Origin: Microbacterium sp. EST19A
GTDB taxonomy: Bacteria; Actinomycetota; Actinomycetes; Actinomycetales; Microbacteriaceae
Assembly: GCF_019969685.1 (NCBI RefSeq)
Contig: NZ_JAHXYZ010000001.1
Location: forward strand, 1,364,001-1,428,000
Direction of reading: 5' to 3'
DNA length: 64,000 bases
The notes under the pieces are model-generated. The model saw only the letters and a list, made by a program, of their open reading frames with translations. It searched no databases and was not told the DNA's origin. Made by a program: the position numbers and the translations under genes. This document shows positions 43,746 through 53,166 of this stretch, one piece after another; position 1 is the first letter of the stretch, and every line of letters begins with the position of its first letter.

Positions 43746-44513
43746 TCAGCGACGGGGTGTTCGCGCCGACGGATCGCCGACGGAACGGCCGGCGATCGAC
43801 GCGAGCACGCGGTCGACGAGCAGATAGACGTAGCCGACGGCGATGAGCGCGATCGTCAAGGCGACGATCCACAGCGCGACGCCCTGCAGCCCCAGGGTCT
43901 CGACGTCCATGAACGGGTACGGATACCTCTGCCCCGGCGTGAACTCACCGCCCGCAGCGCCGAAGATGAAGGCGAACAGCAGGTACGTGTAGGGCAGGAG
44001 CGTCCAGAGCAGCGGATCGAATCGACGGAACGCTCCCTTGGGGACGAAGAAGAGCCAGTCGACGATCAGCAGGCACGGCGTGACGACGTGGATGAGCGTG
44101 TCGGTGAGGGAGAAGATGTCGCTGTCGCCATCCTGGATCCTCGTGGGAACCAGCACGACCAGATAGATGAGCATGGTCACCGTGATCGCCATCATCACGG
44201 CCCCGCTCCATCGAGCATTGGGCGTCGACGTTCCCGAGGGGCCTCGCCGCCGAAGATCTCGAACCGTGCGGATGATGAGGAGCAGCATCCACGTCAGACA
44301 GATGAGGTTGCTCAGCATCGTGTAGAACAGCAGGGTCGTCCCGTCCGGCTGCCCGGTCAGAATGTCGGAATATCGGACGATCCCGGTCACGATGGCCGCG
44401 AGCGCAAGAAGCCGGTAGACCAGGGCGATCGGTCGCGCGTTGAGCGCGGCGTGCGCGAGGAGCCGTGGAGCAGAGACCCGTGGCTCCGGCGTCTGTCCTG
44501 AGTGCGAAGCCAT
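43746..44513 (-). CDS. Pr6Pr-family membrane protein
   Basis: 255 residues with six to seven transmembrane helices. Conserved blocks IVRYSDILTGQPDGTTLLFYTMLSNLICLTWMLLLI, HVVTPCLLIVDWLFF and LLPYTYLLFAFIFGAA, then QRYPYPFMDV, match the actinobacterial Pr6Pr (putative integral membrane, related to FAR-17a/AIG1 type) family. Function is unknown. Separated by 26 bp from the secreted protein gene upstream. Confidence 0.85.
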   Translation of the reverse strand: MASHSGQTPEPRVSAPRLLAHAALNARPIALVYRLLALAAIVTGIVRYSDILTGQPDGTTLLFYTMLSNLICLTWMLLLIIRTVRDLRRRGPSGTSTPNARWSGAVMMAITVTMLIYLVVLVPTRIQDGDSDIFSLTDTLIHVVTPCLLIVDWLFFVPKGAFRRFDPLLWTLLPYTYLLFAFIFGAAGGEFTPGQRYPYPFMDVETLGLQGVALWIVALTIALIAVGYVYLLVDRVLASIAGRSVGDPSARTPRR

Positions 44514-44539
44514 GGCGATGATGACGCAGTGGTCCGCGA

Positions 44540-45151
44540 TCAGCCGGGCTGCGGCTGGTCGAACGGCACGGTGAGGACGGCGTCGGTGTACCCCGGCGCA
44601 GAGAAGCGGATGGTGATGATGCCATCGTAGAAGAGCCCGCCGACCGCCGTCTCGGCCCCGTACATGAACCCCTGGGAGGGGTCGTCGTCGTACCGCGAGA
44701 CGGTCGTGGCCTGCGCGACTCCTCCAGCCAGAGTCGTCTGGAAGATGTAGGTGTCGTGGAGCGAGTCATCGGCCGCGCCTTGCACGAGCGTCCAACCGTC
44801 GATGCGTCCGGCGGTTGTCGGCGTGGCGTTCGAGTACAGATAGAGCCCCGTGCTGCCGGCGTTCGCGCCGGTGCCCTGCCAGGTGATCGTCGCCGACATC
44901 GGGACCGCGGATGCCGGCGCGGCAGGAAGTGCGACCTGACCGCTCAGTCGGAAGGTCGAGCTGCCTCCTGCCCCGTTGGCGATGTCGGTGTCGGTGAATT
45001 CCAGGACGACCCCGGACGCATCGATCGCGAGCTGACTGGCGGCGTGCAGCGGCGTCGCGACGGCCACCGCCACGACGGGAACAGACCAGGCGGCGGCGCC
45101 GAGGAGCGTGCGGCGGGAGACACGCGTACGGGCAGCGGCGTCGTCGGTCAT
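44540..45151 (-). CDS. Tat-exported protein of unknown function
   Basis: 203 residues from ATG 45151, with AAGGA upstream. The N-terminus VSRRTLLGAAAWSVPVVAVAVATPLHAA is a twin-arginine signal peptide. The mature part is a beta-rich, Cys-free domain of about 170 residues (FRLSGQV, SATITWQGTG, GIITIRFSAPGYTDAVLTV), resembling immunoglobulin-like surface domains. No sortase signal or transmembrane anchor is present. Likely co-transcribed with the Pr6Pr gene 26 bp downstream. Confidence 0.75.
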   Translation of the reverse strand: MTDDAAARTRVSRRTLLGAAAWSVPVVAVAVATPLHAASQLAIDASGVVLEFTDTDIANGAGGSSTFRLSGQVALPAAPASAVPMSATITWQGTGANAGSTGLYLYSNATPTTAGRIDGWTLVQGAADDSLHDTYIFQTTLAGGVAQATTVSRYDDDPSQGFMYGAETAVGGLFYDGIITIRFSAPGYTDAVLTVPFDQPQPG

Positions 45152-45250
45152 CGTGATCCTTCTGCAGAGGACCACCCGCAGGGATCCGCACCGGACGGTT
45201 CGGCGCAGGCCCAGCATATCGGTGCCCTCTCGCTCCCCGCCGGTGGATCG

Positions 45251-45271
45251 CCGTCAGCCGTCAGCCGTCAG
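45251..45271. repeat. CCGTCAG tandem triplet
   Basis: Three perfect copies of CCGTCAG (45251-45271) at and just beyond the 3' end of the KDG kinase gene. Probably a minor slippage repeat; no function implied. Confidence 0.6.
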
Positions 45272-46221
45272 CGCCGGACCGGATCCGCATCACCGGCGAG
45301 GAACCGAGCGAGCTCGCGTCGCGTCGGCGCCGCCTCCCAGTCCCCTGGGACGAGACACGCCATCGCCCCGCAGGCATGGGCGCGGTGCAGGCTCGCGTCG
45401 ATGTCGAGACCCTCCAGCAGTGCGCTGAGATACCCCGCAACGAACGCGTCGCCCGCGCCGACTGTGTCGATCGCATCGATCACGAAGCCGGAGGACTCGA
45501 TCACCGCATCAGCGACGAAGACGGATGCTCCGTCAGGGCCTTGTTTCAGGACGACGGTCTCGACGCCGGCATCCTGCAGCGCGGCCGCCGCTTCCGCCGG
45601 ACCGGCATCCGGATACAGGATCGCGAACTCGTCGGCGCCGCCGAACACGATGTCGGCCTGCTCCGCGATCTCACGCAGCACCGGACCCGCCACGGTCGCC
45701 GAAGCCAGCGCCGACCGGTAGTTGATGTCGAAGCTGACCCGCACCCCGGCGGCCCGCGCGCGATCGACCGCGGCGAGCACGGCAGCGCGAGCCGATGCCG
45801 AGAGCAACGGCGTGATGCCCGTGACGTGCAGCAGCGACGCCTCTTCGATCCAACCGACGGGAAGATCGGACGCCGAGACCCGCGACCCGGCGGACCCCGC
45901 GCGGTAGTAGTGCACGGCGGTAGAAGCCACCGACGGCCGCTCCTTGATCATGAGCCCGGTCGCGGCATCCGCATCGACCACGGCCCGCACGCCCACTCCC
46001 TCCGCGCGGATCTCCCGCGCCACCCGCTCGCCGAGCGAATCGTCCCCGACGCGGCCGAGCCATGACACGGCGACCCCGAGACGCGCGAGGCCGATCGCGA
46101 CATTCGTCTCCGCGCCGCCGATGCCGAGGGCCATCCCGTGGGCGTGCCGCAGCGAGCCGATGTCGGTCGTGCGCACCAGTGCCATGGTCTCGCCGAACGT
46201 GACGACCGAGCCCTCGCTCAC
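45268..46221 (-). CDS. kdgK: 2-dehydro-3-deoxygluconokinase (PfkB family)
   Basis: 317 residues from GTG 46221, overlapping the aldolase stop (GTGA). The ribokinase fold shows GETMALV, LGIGGAETNVAIGLARLG at the N-terminus and the C-terminal DTVGAGDAFVAGYLSAL with the catalytic Asp. It phosphorylates 2-keto-3-deoxygluconate to KDPG. With the aldolase and mannonate dehydratase genes it forms the lower hexuronate pathway. Confidence 0.92.
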   Translation of the reverse strand: MSEGSVVTFGETMALVRTTDIGSLRHAHGMALGIGGAETNVAIGLARLGVAVSWLGRVGDDSLGERVAREIRAEGVGVRAVVDADAATGLMIKERPSVASTAVHYYRAGSAGSRVSASDLPVGWIEEASLLHVTGITPLLSASARAAVLAAVDRARAAGVRVSFDINYRSALASATVAGPVLREIAEQADIVFGGADEFAILYPDAGPAEAAAALQDAGVETVVLKQGPDGASVFVADAVIESSGFVIDAIDTVGAGDAFVAGYLSALLEGLDIDASLHRAHACGAMACLVPGDWEAAPTRRELARFLAGDADPVRR

Positions 46222-46862
46222 CGCGCGCACACCTCGACGAACGCCTGGGCCCGGTCGCGCAGCGCCACCAGGTCGCCACCCGCGAACGCATCGCCGAGCA
46301 ACGGCCCGCCGACGCTCACGGCGACCGCGTCGGCGGTGAGCCATGCCGACGCGCCATCGAGGTCGACCCCGCCCGAGGGCACCGCGACCAGGTCCGGGAA
46401 CGGGCCGCGCAGGTCCTTCAGGTACGCGGGACCGACCTGCCCCGCCGGGAAGATCTTCACGGCGGATGCCCCGGCCGACCAGGAGGCGAACAGCTCGGTG
46501 GGCGTCAATCCGCCCGGGACGATCGCCGCGCCGGCATCTGTCGCCTGCCGCACGAAGGCCGCCGAGGTGATCGGCGTGACCAGGTAGCTCGCGCCGGCTT
46601 CGACGGCGCGAGCGAGATCTGCTGCATTCGTGACCGTGCCCACTCCGAGGTCGACGACATCGCCGTACTGTGCGAGCAGGTGCGGCATCCGGTCGAACGT
46701 CCCCGGCGTCGTCAGGGTGAGCTCGAGGCTGCGGATGCCGGCATCGATCAGCACGTCGAGCACGGCGTCGTAGTCCTCGGCGCGCTGCGCGCGGGCCACC
46801 ACGATGAGTCGCGAGTCGACCGTGCGCTGCGGCAGGGCGACCCGGCCGATCTCACCAGTCAT
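46218..46862 (-). CDS. eda: 2-dehydro-3-deoxyphosphogluconate (KDPG) aldolase
   Basis: 214 residues, class I aldolase of the Eda family. The Schiff-base Lys136 is in SAVKIFPA and the catalytic Glu47 in [18 protein letters not shown] and PSGGV are the family loops. It splits KDPG to pyruvate and glyceraldehyde-3-phosphate. Its ATG lies inside the end of the mannonate dehydratase gene (11-bp overlap), and its stop overlaps kdgK. Confidence 0.93.
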   Translation of the reverse strand: MTGEIGRVALPQRTVDSRLIVVARAQRAEDYDAVLDVLIDAGIRSLELTLTTPGTFDRMPHLLAQYGDVVDLGVGTVTNAADLARAVEAGASYLVTPITSAAFVRQATDAGAAIVPGGLTPTELFASWSAGASAVKIFPAGQVGPAYLKDLRGPFPDLVAVPSGGVDLDGASAWLTADAVAVSVGGPLLGDAFAGGDLVALRDRAQAFVEVCAR

Positions 46863-48078
46863 GGACGGTCCCGTCGAGCAGACGGTTCACCGGCAGGTAC
46901 GCCTTGGTGTATTCGTGTCCAGCCGCGGCATCCTCGTCGAGATCGACCCCCAGGCCGGGGTTCTCGCCCGGGTGCAGGAAGCCCTTGTCGAACGTGAACG
47001 ACGTCTGGAAGACCTCGAGCGTCTGCTCGTTGTGCGGCATGTACTCCTGGATGCCGAAGTTGTGGATCGCGAGATCCAGGTGCAGGGCCGCGGCCATGCC
47101 GACCGGCGAGATGTCGGTCGGGCCGTGGATGCCGGACTTGATGCCGTAGATCGCGGCGAAGTCGAGCAGCTTCTTCATCGCTGTGATGCCGCCGGTGTGC
47201 GTGACGGCCGAGCGCACATAGTCGATCAGGCGCTCGGTGATCAGGGTCTGGTAGTCGAACACCGAGTTGAACACCTCGCCGATCGCGAGCGGGGTCGTGG
47301 AGTGCTGGCGCACCAGACGCAGAGCGGTCTGGTCTTCGCCCGGGGTGCAGTCCTCGAGCCAGAACAGATCGTAGGGCTCGATCTCATTCGCGAAGCGGGC
47401 GGCCTCGATCGGCGACATGCGGTGGTGTCCGTCGTGGAGGATGCGCAGGTCGGTGCCGAAGTCCTCACGGATCTGCGCGAAGATCCCGGGCATGTGGTTG
47501 AGGTAGTTGCGGGTGTCCCACGTCTCTTCGCTGGGGCGGGCGCCGGAGCGCTTGGCCGGCTCGTAGTCGTAGCGCACACCGGGGCCGGTCGACGAGACGC
47601 CGTAGATCTGCCCGAGCCCGGGCACACCGGTCTGCACGCGCACGGCCGTGTAGCCGAGCTCCTCGTAGCCGGTGATCGCGTTCTTCAGTGCGGCGTAGTC
47701 GGTGCCGGAGGCGTGGGCGTAGACCCGCACGCCCTCACGGCTGGCGCCGCCGAGCAGCTGGTACAGCGGCATCCCGGCCTTCTTGGCCTTGATGTCCCAC
47801 AGCGCCATGTCGACGGCGGCGATCGCGGCCATCGTGACCGGCCCGCGACGCCAGTAGGGTCCGCGGTACAGGTACTGCCAGGTGTCTTCGATGCGATCTT
47901 CGTCGCGGCCGATCAGCATCGACGAGACGTGCTCGGAGAGGTAGGCGGCGACCGCGAGCTCGCGGCCGTTCAGGGTGGCGTCACCGAGACCTACGATGCC
48001 GTCGGAGGTCGTGATCTTCAGCGTCACGAAGTTGCGGCCGGGGCTGGTGATGTTGACGTCGACGAGCTCGATGGTCAT
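46852..48078 (-). CDS. manD: D-mannonate dehydratase, enolase superfamily (ManD/RspA type)
   Basis: 408 residues. Enolase-superfamily features are present: the 20s/50s capping N-terminus, [20 protein letters not shown], acid ligands in [21 protein letters not shown] and AIGEVFNS, and [11 protein letters not shown] near the end. ManD dehydrates D-mannonate to 2-keto-3-deoxygluconate, the substrate of the adjacent kinase. Context (kdgK, eda, fructuronate reductase) supports mannonate over other sugar acids. Confidence 0.9.
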   Translation of the reverse strand: MTIELVDVNITSPGRNFVTLKITTSDGIVGLGDATLNGRELAVAAYLSEHVSSMLIGRDEDRIEDTWQYLYRGPYWRRGPVTMAAIAAVDMALWDIKAKKAGMPLYQLLGGASREGVRVYAHASGTDYAALKNAITGYEELGYTAVRVQTGVPGLGQIYGVSSTGPGVRYDYEPAKRSGARPSEETWDTRNYLNHMPGIFAQIREDFGTDLRILHDGHHRMSPIEAARFANEIEPYDLFWLEDCTPGEDQTALRLVRQHSTTPLAIGEVFNSVFDYQTLITERLIDYVRSAVTHTGGITAMKKLLDFAAIYGIKSGIHGPTDISPVGMAAALHLDLAIHNFGIQEYMPHNEQTLEVFQTSFTFDKGFLHPGENPGLGVDLDEDAAAGHEYTKAYLPVNRLLDGTVHDW

Positions 48079-48099
48079 GGCGGTTCCTCAATGAGAAAG

Positions 48100-48131
48100 G
48101 GGGGTGCGGCCGTTCGGGCGGCCGCACCCCC
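48100..48131 (-). terminator. Terminator of the MFS gene
   Basis: Perfect 13-bp stem (48100-48112 with 48119-48131) and a 6-base TTCGGG loop, lying 23 bp beyond the MFS stop. Minus-strand continuation CTTTCTCATT supplies a weak U-tract. It separates the uxuB-idnD-MFS operon from manD-eda-kdgK. Confidence 0.8.
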
Positions 48132-48153
48132 GGGTCAGAAAAGGTACGGGTGG

Positions 48154-49554
48154 TCACATCGCGGCGCGCGGATCGGTGAGATCGCGCCCCGTCCACTCGG
48201 GAGCCCAGATGGCGGCGACGAGGGCGGATGCCGTGAACACGCCCATCAGGACCATGACGGGCACGATGCTTCCGGTCGTCGCCGAGACCCAGGCCGCGAC
48301 GATGATCGGACCGATGCCGGTGGCGATGATGGCCGCGATCTCGCGCACCATGGCGGTGAGCGTGTAGCGGTTGCGAGCGCCGAAGATCTCGGGGATGGAG
48401 ATGTTCTCCATCGACGCGAGGCCGAGGACCGAGATGTTGTGGATGAGGGCGTAGCCGACGAAGACCCAGACGAGTTCCGCCGTGTTGATCATCAGCAGCG
48501 TCGGCACGATCAGCAGGAGCGACAGCGAGGTCATGATGATGTACATGCGGCGGCGGCCGAACCTGTCACCGAGGAGGCCCATCAGCGGGATCGTGAGGAA
48601 CCCGATCAGCGACGAGACGATGACGACCTCGGGGCCGACCTCCTTCGACATCGCGAGAGTGATGGTGATGAACGAGATGAGGTACGTCTGCACCATGCCC
48701 GAGTTGCCCGCCTGGCCGAAGCGCAGGAAGAACGACACGATGACGGCTTTGATGGGCTTGCGCTCGAACGACTCCAACGTGCGGATGTCGTTGGTCTCGG
48801 TGGCGAGCCTCACGACCTCGTCGCGGGAGAGCGCCTTGCCGTCGACGACGTCGGTGCGTTCCTCGAAGACCGGGCTCTCCTTGAGGTTGAGCCGCACCCA
48901 CAGGGCGAAGAACATGATCACGGCGCTGCCGATGAACGGGATGCGCCATCCCCACTCGATGACATCGCTCTCGAGCATGACCGCGAGCAGGATCGCCCAG
49001 ATCGCCGATGCGAAGAGCGTGCCGCAGTTGGTGCCGAGCGCGACCAGCGAGGCGATGACACCACGACGGTTCGAGGGAGCGTACTCGGAGAGCATCACAC
49101 CGGCTCCCGAGATCTCGGCGCCCGCGCCGAAGCCCTGGGCGAGACGCAGGATCACGAGGAGGATCGGAGCCAGGATGCCGACCTGCGCGTACGTCGGCAG
49201 GAAGCCGATCAGCGTGGTCGCAGCGCCCATGAGCAGGATCGTGTAGAACAGCACCTTGCGGCGGCCGACCTTGTCGCCGATACGGGCGAAGACGAAGGCG
49301 CCGACGGGGCGGGCGACGTAGCCCACTCCGTAGGTGGCCATCGCGAGCACGACCGCCATGCCGGGATCTTCGCCGGCGAAGAACAGCTGGCTGAAGACCA
49401 GGGCCGCGGCCAGCGAGTAGAGCTGGAAGTCCATGAATTCCAGGGCGGTGCCGAGCCAGCCGGAGACGGCGGCGCGGACGAGGTCGCCCATCGAGCGCTT
49501 GGCGACGGGCGGGGGCGCCGGGGCGTCCACGCCGGGAAGAGAGGAACTGCTCAT
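48154..49554 (-). CDS. MFS sugar-acid transporter (metabolite:H+ symporter type)
   Basis: 466 residues, twelve transmembrane helices. The MHS-type signature RIGDKVGRRKVL follows TM2, and GDRFGRRRMY follows TM8; RLAQGFGAGAEISGAGVMLSEYAP is the TM4-5 block. Start ATG 49554 has AAAGGAG seven bases upstream. Co-directional with the idonate-type dehydrogenase and fructuronate reductase, so it probably imports glucuronate, galacturonate or another sugar acid. Confidence 0.9.
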   Translation of the reverse strand: MSSSSLPGVDAPAPPPVAKRSMGDLVRAAVSGWLGTALEFMDFQLYSLAAALVFSQLFFAGEDPGMAVVLAMATYGVGYVARPVGAFVFARIGDKVGRRKVLFYTILLMGAATTLIGFLPTYAQVGILAPILLVILRLAQGFGAGAEISGAGVMLSEYAPSNRRGVIASLVALGTNCGTLFASAIWAILLAVMLESDVIEWGWRIPFIGSAVIMFFALWVRLNLKESPVFEERTDVVDGKALSRDEVVRLATETNDIRTLESFERKPIKAVIVSFFLRFGQAGNSGMVQTYLISFITITLAMSKEVGPEVVIVSSLIGFLTIPLMGLLGDRFGRRRMYIIMTSLSLLLIVPTLLMINTAELVWVFVGYALIHNISVLGLASMENISIPEIFGARNRYTLTAMVREIAAIIATGIGPIIVAAWVSATTGSIVPVMVLMGVFTASALVAAIWAPEWTGRDLTDPRAAM

Positions 49555-49607
49555 CGGAATACTCCTTTGTAGTGATGTGCGCGAGGGGCGCGGGGCAGCG
49601 GGTGTCG

Positions 49608-50612
49608 CTAGAGAGCCAGAAGGACCTTGGCGGAGGCGGACGAGTCGCGGGCGACCTCGAACGCCCGGACGGCGTCGGATGCCGGGATGACATGGGAGAT
49701 GACGGATCCGAGGGCGTCGGACTCGGCCAGCAGGCGGACCGCGTCGTCGATCTCGGTGGAGAACCGGAAGGCGCCGCGGATCGTGAGCTCCTTCGCGAGC
49801 ATCGGGGCGAGGTTCACGCCGATCTCGGAGTTCGGCAGCATCCCGACCTGCACGATCGTGCCGGCACGGCGGGAGGCACGCACGGCCTGGGTGAGCGAGA
49901 CGCCTACGCCGGAGCACTCGAACACGACGTCGTAGGACTCGTCGTCGATCGTGTCGCGGCCGACGAGGAAGACCTCGGTCGCGCCGAGGGACTGGGCGCG
50001 ATCGAGGGGTTCGGTGCGTACATCGCTCGCGCCGACGACGGCCGCGCCGGCGTGCACGGCCGCGGCGGCGACGAGCAGCCCGATGGGGCCGGCGCCGATC
50101 ACGAGGACGCGCTTGCCCGTGATGTCGCCGGCAAGACTCACGGCGTGGATCGCCACGGCCAGCGGCTCGGCGAGGGCAGCGCGTTCGAGGGGCAGCGACG
50201 CGGGCAGCACCCGGATCATGGGCTCTTCGACGATCAGGTACTCGGATGCTCCGCCCTGACGGTGCGGGTCCGCGGCGGCGCTGCCGAAGTAGTCGCCGCC
50301 GGGACGCAGGTGCGGCAGGTCCTCGAGGCCGGGCACGACGGGGCCGTAGCGCGCGGGGTGCACGGTGACGGGGGTGCCGGGTGCCAGGCGACCCGAGGGG
50401 TCGAGGTCCACGACGCCCGACAGTTCATGACCCGGGGTCAGGGGCTGACGGATCGTGTACTCGCCGTTGGCGCCGTGGAAGTAGTAATGCAGGTCGGAGC
50501 CGCAGATGCCGACGTAGTTGACGCGCAGGCGGACCTCGCCGTCGCCGGGGACCGGAACCTCGCGGTCCTCCCAGCGGATGTCTTCCTTGCCGTGGATGGC
50601 GAGAGCCTTCAT
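49608..50612 (-). CDS. Zinc-dependent dehydrogenase, L-idonate 5-dehydrogenase-like
   Basis: 334 residues. The catalytic zinc site is intact (CGSDLHYY, PGHELSG) and the cofactor fold has VIGAGPIGLLVA. The structural-zinc lobe that normally carries four cysteines reads HPARYGPVVPGLEDLPHLRPGGDYFGSA, with no cysteine, so this zinc is lost. It oxidises a sugar acid such as L-idonate to 5-ketogluconate or a related compound. ATG overlaps the reductase stop (ATGA). Confidence 0.88.
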   Translation of the reverse strand: MKALAIHGKEDIRWEDREVPVPGDGEVRLRVNYVGICGSDLHYYFHGANGEYTIRQPLTPGHELSGVVDLDPSGRLAPGTPVTVHPARYGPVVPGLEDLPHLRPGGDYFGSAAADPHRQGGASEYLIVEEPMIRVLPASLPLERAALAEPLAVAIHAVSLAGDITGKRVLVIGAGPIGLLVAAAAVHAGAAVVGASDVRTEPLDRAQSLGATEVFLVGRDTIDDESYDVVFECSGVGVSLTQAVRASRRAGTIVQVGMLPNSEIGVNLAPMLAKELTIRGAFRFSTEIDDAVRLLAESDALGSVISHVIPASDAVRAFEVARDSSASAKVLLAL

Positions 50613-52105
50613 GGCTGCATCTCCTTCGCGCTGGTGAGTGATGAGTTCGTGGTCTGCGATGCGGCGACGGCATCGGCGATGGCCGAGCTGACTCCCTGAC
50701 GCTGGATGGTATCGATCAGATCGCCGACCCGGGCGATGAACGCATCGTGCCCGGCGAGGCCGTCGCCGAAGAGCTGCAGCTCGGTGATCACGCGCCGGGC
50801 GAGCTCGCGACCGTTGCGCGCGGTCACGGCGAGGGCGGTGAGGCGCTCGCGGGCGGCATCCGTCATCGCCGCCGCATGCGGCCCGGGGTCGAAGCCGGCG
50901 AGCGGGGCGATGCAGGAGAGGTATCCGGCGACGGTGAGGGCGATCAGGTGCGGCATCTCGCCGCGGCTCAGCGCCAGCATGGCCGGCTCGGGGATGCGCT
51001 GGCGCAGCTTGACCGAGCCGTCGGTGCCGACCTGGCTGGTGCGGTGGCCGAGAGCGCTGTTGCCCCAGCGCTCGAACAGCTGGGTCTCGTACTCGCGGAT
51101 GTCGACGCCGGAGGGCACCTCGATCGACGGCTCGTACTCGCCGCGGAGCACCGAGAGTGCTGCGCTCGCGACGTCGTCGAGATCGATGGCGTCGGGGATG
51201 GTCGCGACGCCGCGGAGCGCGCCGAGGTAGGCGATGAGCGAGTGCGTGCCGTTCAGCAGGCGCACTTTCATCTGCTCGTAGCGGCCGACCTCGCTCGTGA
51301 ACACCGCGCCGCCCGCCTCCCATGCCGGGCGACCTCCGGCGAACCGGTCTTCGATGGCCCACATGGTGAAGGGCTCGGCGGGGACGGGGATCTCGTCGCG
51401 CGCGCCGAGGAGCGTGCTCACGCGGTCGCGCAGCTCGGGCGTCGTCGCGGGCACGATGCGGTCGACCATGCTCGAGGGGAACGTGACGGCCTGGTCGAGG
51501 AAGGTGAGCGCGTCGGCGCCTTCGGCGTGCGGCAGCGCCTGCAGGAATTCGCGGACGAGCTTCTCGGTGTGTGCGCCGTTGGCGGAGAGATTGTCGCAGC
51601 TGAGCACCGAGAGGGGCGCGGCGCCGGCCGCTGCACGCGCCTGCAGGCCTCGGGCGAGCTGGCCGATCGTGGAGCGCGGAGCGCCTCCGCCGAGGTCGGC
51701 CCGCACGGTGGCGTCGTCGAGGTCGAGGTGCTGCGTGGCGGCCGAGTAGCTGTAGCCGTTCTCGGTCACCGTGAGCGTGACGATGCGGATGCCGGAATCG
51801 GCGATCTGGGCCACGACACGCTCGGGGTGCTCGGCGCCGACGAAGGCGTCGGTGTGCACGCCGGGAACGGTGAGCGAGGTGCTGTCGGGCGAGATCGTCG
51901 CGACGGAGTAGAGGAGATCCTGCGCGTGCATCGCGTCGACGATGGTGCGGGAACGGGACGCGACGCCGATGATGCCCCAGTCGCCGCCGGATGCCGCGAA
52001 CGCGGAGGCGGTGTAGACCGCCTGGTGCGCCCGATGGAAGCTGCCCAGACCGAGGTGCAGGATGCCCGCGCGCTCGGGCCGGGGGTGATCGGCGATGATC
52101 GTCAT
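50609..52105 (-). CDS. uxuB: Fructuronate reductase / mannitol dehydrogenase family
   Basis: 498 residues from ATG 52105. The N-terminal Rossmann domain has HLGLGSFHRAHQAVYT and the C-terminal active-site helix KVRLLNGTHSLIAYLGAL contains the family Lys, Asn and His. It interconverts D-fructuronate and D-mannonate, feeding mannonate dehydratase. A uronate isomerase (uxaC), the preceding step, is not in the window. First gene of its operon. Confidence 0.88.
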   Translation of the reverse strand: MTIIADHPRPERAGILHLGLGSFHRAHQAVYTASAFAASGGDWGIIGVASRSRTIVDAMHAQDLLYSVATISPDSTSLTVPGVHTDAFVGAEHPERVVAQIADSGIRIVTLTVTENGYSYSAATQHLDLDDATVRADLGGGAPRSTIGQLARGLQARAAAGAAPLSVLSCDNLSANGAHTEKLVREFLQALPHAEGADALTFLDQAVTFPSSMVDRIVPATTPELRDRVSTLLGARDEIPVPAEPFTMWAIEDRFAGGRPAWEAGGAVFTSEVGRYEQMKVRLLNGTHSLIAYLGALRGVATIPDAIDLDDVASAALSVLRGEYEPSIEVPSGVDIREYETQLFERWGNSALGHRTSQVGTDGSVKLRQRIPEPAMLALSRGEMPHLIALTVAGYLSCIAPLAGFDPGPHAAAMTDAARERLTALAVTARNGRELARRVITELQLFGDGLAGHDAFIARVGDLIDTIQRQGVSSAIADAVAASQTTNSSLTSAKEMQP

Positions 52106-52123
52106 GTAAGAAGTGTGTATCAG

Positions 52124-52140
52124 TTGTACAAACTTGTCAA
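52124..52140 (-). promoter_or_regulatory. Promoter with repressor site for the fructuronate reductase operon
   Basis: On the minus strand a perfect -35, TTGACA (52135-52140), is followed after 15-17 bases by TACACA or CACACT. The 8-bp palindrome TTGTACAA (52124-52131) lies between -35 and -10, a classic repressor position. The divergent LacI-family regulator is the obvious candidate binder. Confidence 0.55.
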
Positions 52141-52157
52141 CCCGTTTCACACTCGGG

Positions 52158-53159
52158 ATGCACGATCATAGAGTGACGACGAAGCGGAAGGCGAACGTGG
52201 CAGCGACATTGACCGACGTGGCACGACGGGCAGGCGTGTCCATCGCGACCGCGTCGCGCGCCTTCGGCGAGCCGGAGCGTCTGGCCGGCGGAACGCTCGA
52301 GCGCGTGCTGCAGGCCGCCGTCGATCTCGGCTACACGAACCCGCAGAACAGCGTGGCCACGCGCACCCTCGGCGTCATCGTGCCCGACATCGCGAACCCC
52401 GTGTACGCGATGCTCCTCAAAGCCATCCAGGGTCAGGCCTGGCACGGCCGTCACCGCATCGTGCTGTTCGACGCCGACGAAGATCTGCGCCGCGAGCGCG
52501 AGCAGATCGAGCAGGCGCGCAAGCTCGACGGGATGCTGCTGTGCTCTCCCCGCCTCCCCGACGACGAGGTGCTCGCATCGGTCGGAGGCACGCCGTATGT
52601 GGTGGTCAACCGCCAGATCGACGGGGCACCCTGTGTCGTGATGGACACCGAGCACGGTCCCACCCAGGCCATCGAGCACCTCGTCGCCCTCGGCCATGAA
52701 CACGTCGCGTATGCCTCCGGGCCGCGTGGATCGTGGGCCGACGCCCGCCGGTTCGACACCATCTCGCGCGCCTGCGAGCGCCACGGCATCCGTCTCACCC
52801 GCCTCAGCCACCATGCCGCGTCGATTCAAGGAGGCCGTGCCGCCGCCGCGCTCGCCGCGGCCAGCACCGCCACGGCGGTCGTCGCCTACAACGACCTCGT
52901 CGCACTCGGCCTCGAGGCCGGCATGTCGGAACTCGGCCGCCGCTGCCCCGATGACATCAGCATCGTGGGCATCGACGACATCGATCTCGCCGGTGCCGTG
53001 ACGCCGGGTCTCACCACCGTGCAGATGCCGATCGAGCGCTGCGGTGCCCTTGCGGTCGATCTGCTGCTCCAGGCGATCTCCGGCGCGGTGATGAGCGACG
53101 TCGTGACGCTCGGCTCCCAGCTCATCGTGCGGGCCTCGACGGCGGCACCGCGCGCCTGA
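52158..53159 (+). CDS. LacI-family transcriptional regulator
   Basis: 333 residues from ATG 52158; GTG 52173 is an alternative. The HTH is LTDVARRAGVSIATASRAFGEPERL, followed by the periplasmic-binding-type core (LGVIVPDIANPVYAMLLKAI, DISIVGIDDIDLAG) and the usual C-terminal SDVVTLGSQLIVRAS. Divergent from the uxuB operon, which it probably represses. Its last 66 bases recur in diverged form at 55888-55953, beyond an inserted 2.7-kb cassette. Confidence 0.92.
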   Translation: MHDHRVTTKRKANVAATLTDVARRAGVSIATASRAFGEPERLAGGTLERVLQAAVDLGYTNPQNSVATRTLGVIVPDIANPVYAMLLKAIQGQAWHGRHRIVLFDADEDLRREREQIEQARKLDGMLLCSPRLPDDEVLASVGGTPYVVVNRQIDGAPCVVMDTEHGPTQAIEHLVALGHEHVAYASGPRGSWADARRFDTISRACERHGIRLTRLSHHAASIQGGRAAAALAAASTATAVVAYNDLVALGLEAGMSELGRRCPDDISIVGIDDIDLAGAVTPGLTTVQMPIERCGALAVDLLLQAISGAVMSDVVTLGSQLIVRASTAAPRA

Positions 53160-53160
53160 C
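53095..53160 (+). repeat. Left copy of duplicated lacI 3' end
   Basis: 66 bases, the native end of the intact LacI gene including its stop. It matches 55888-55953 at 59 of 66 positions, with the first 29 identical. Five of seven differences are synonymous in the lacI frame. Confidence 0.85.
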
Positions 53161-53166
53161 GAAATC

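Noticed and set aside
46804..49572. Very long plus-strand frame opposite eda, manD and the MFS gene
   Set aside because: Shadow of GC-rich codons on the opposite strand; the minus-strand genes are all recognisable.
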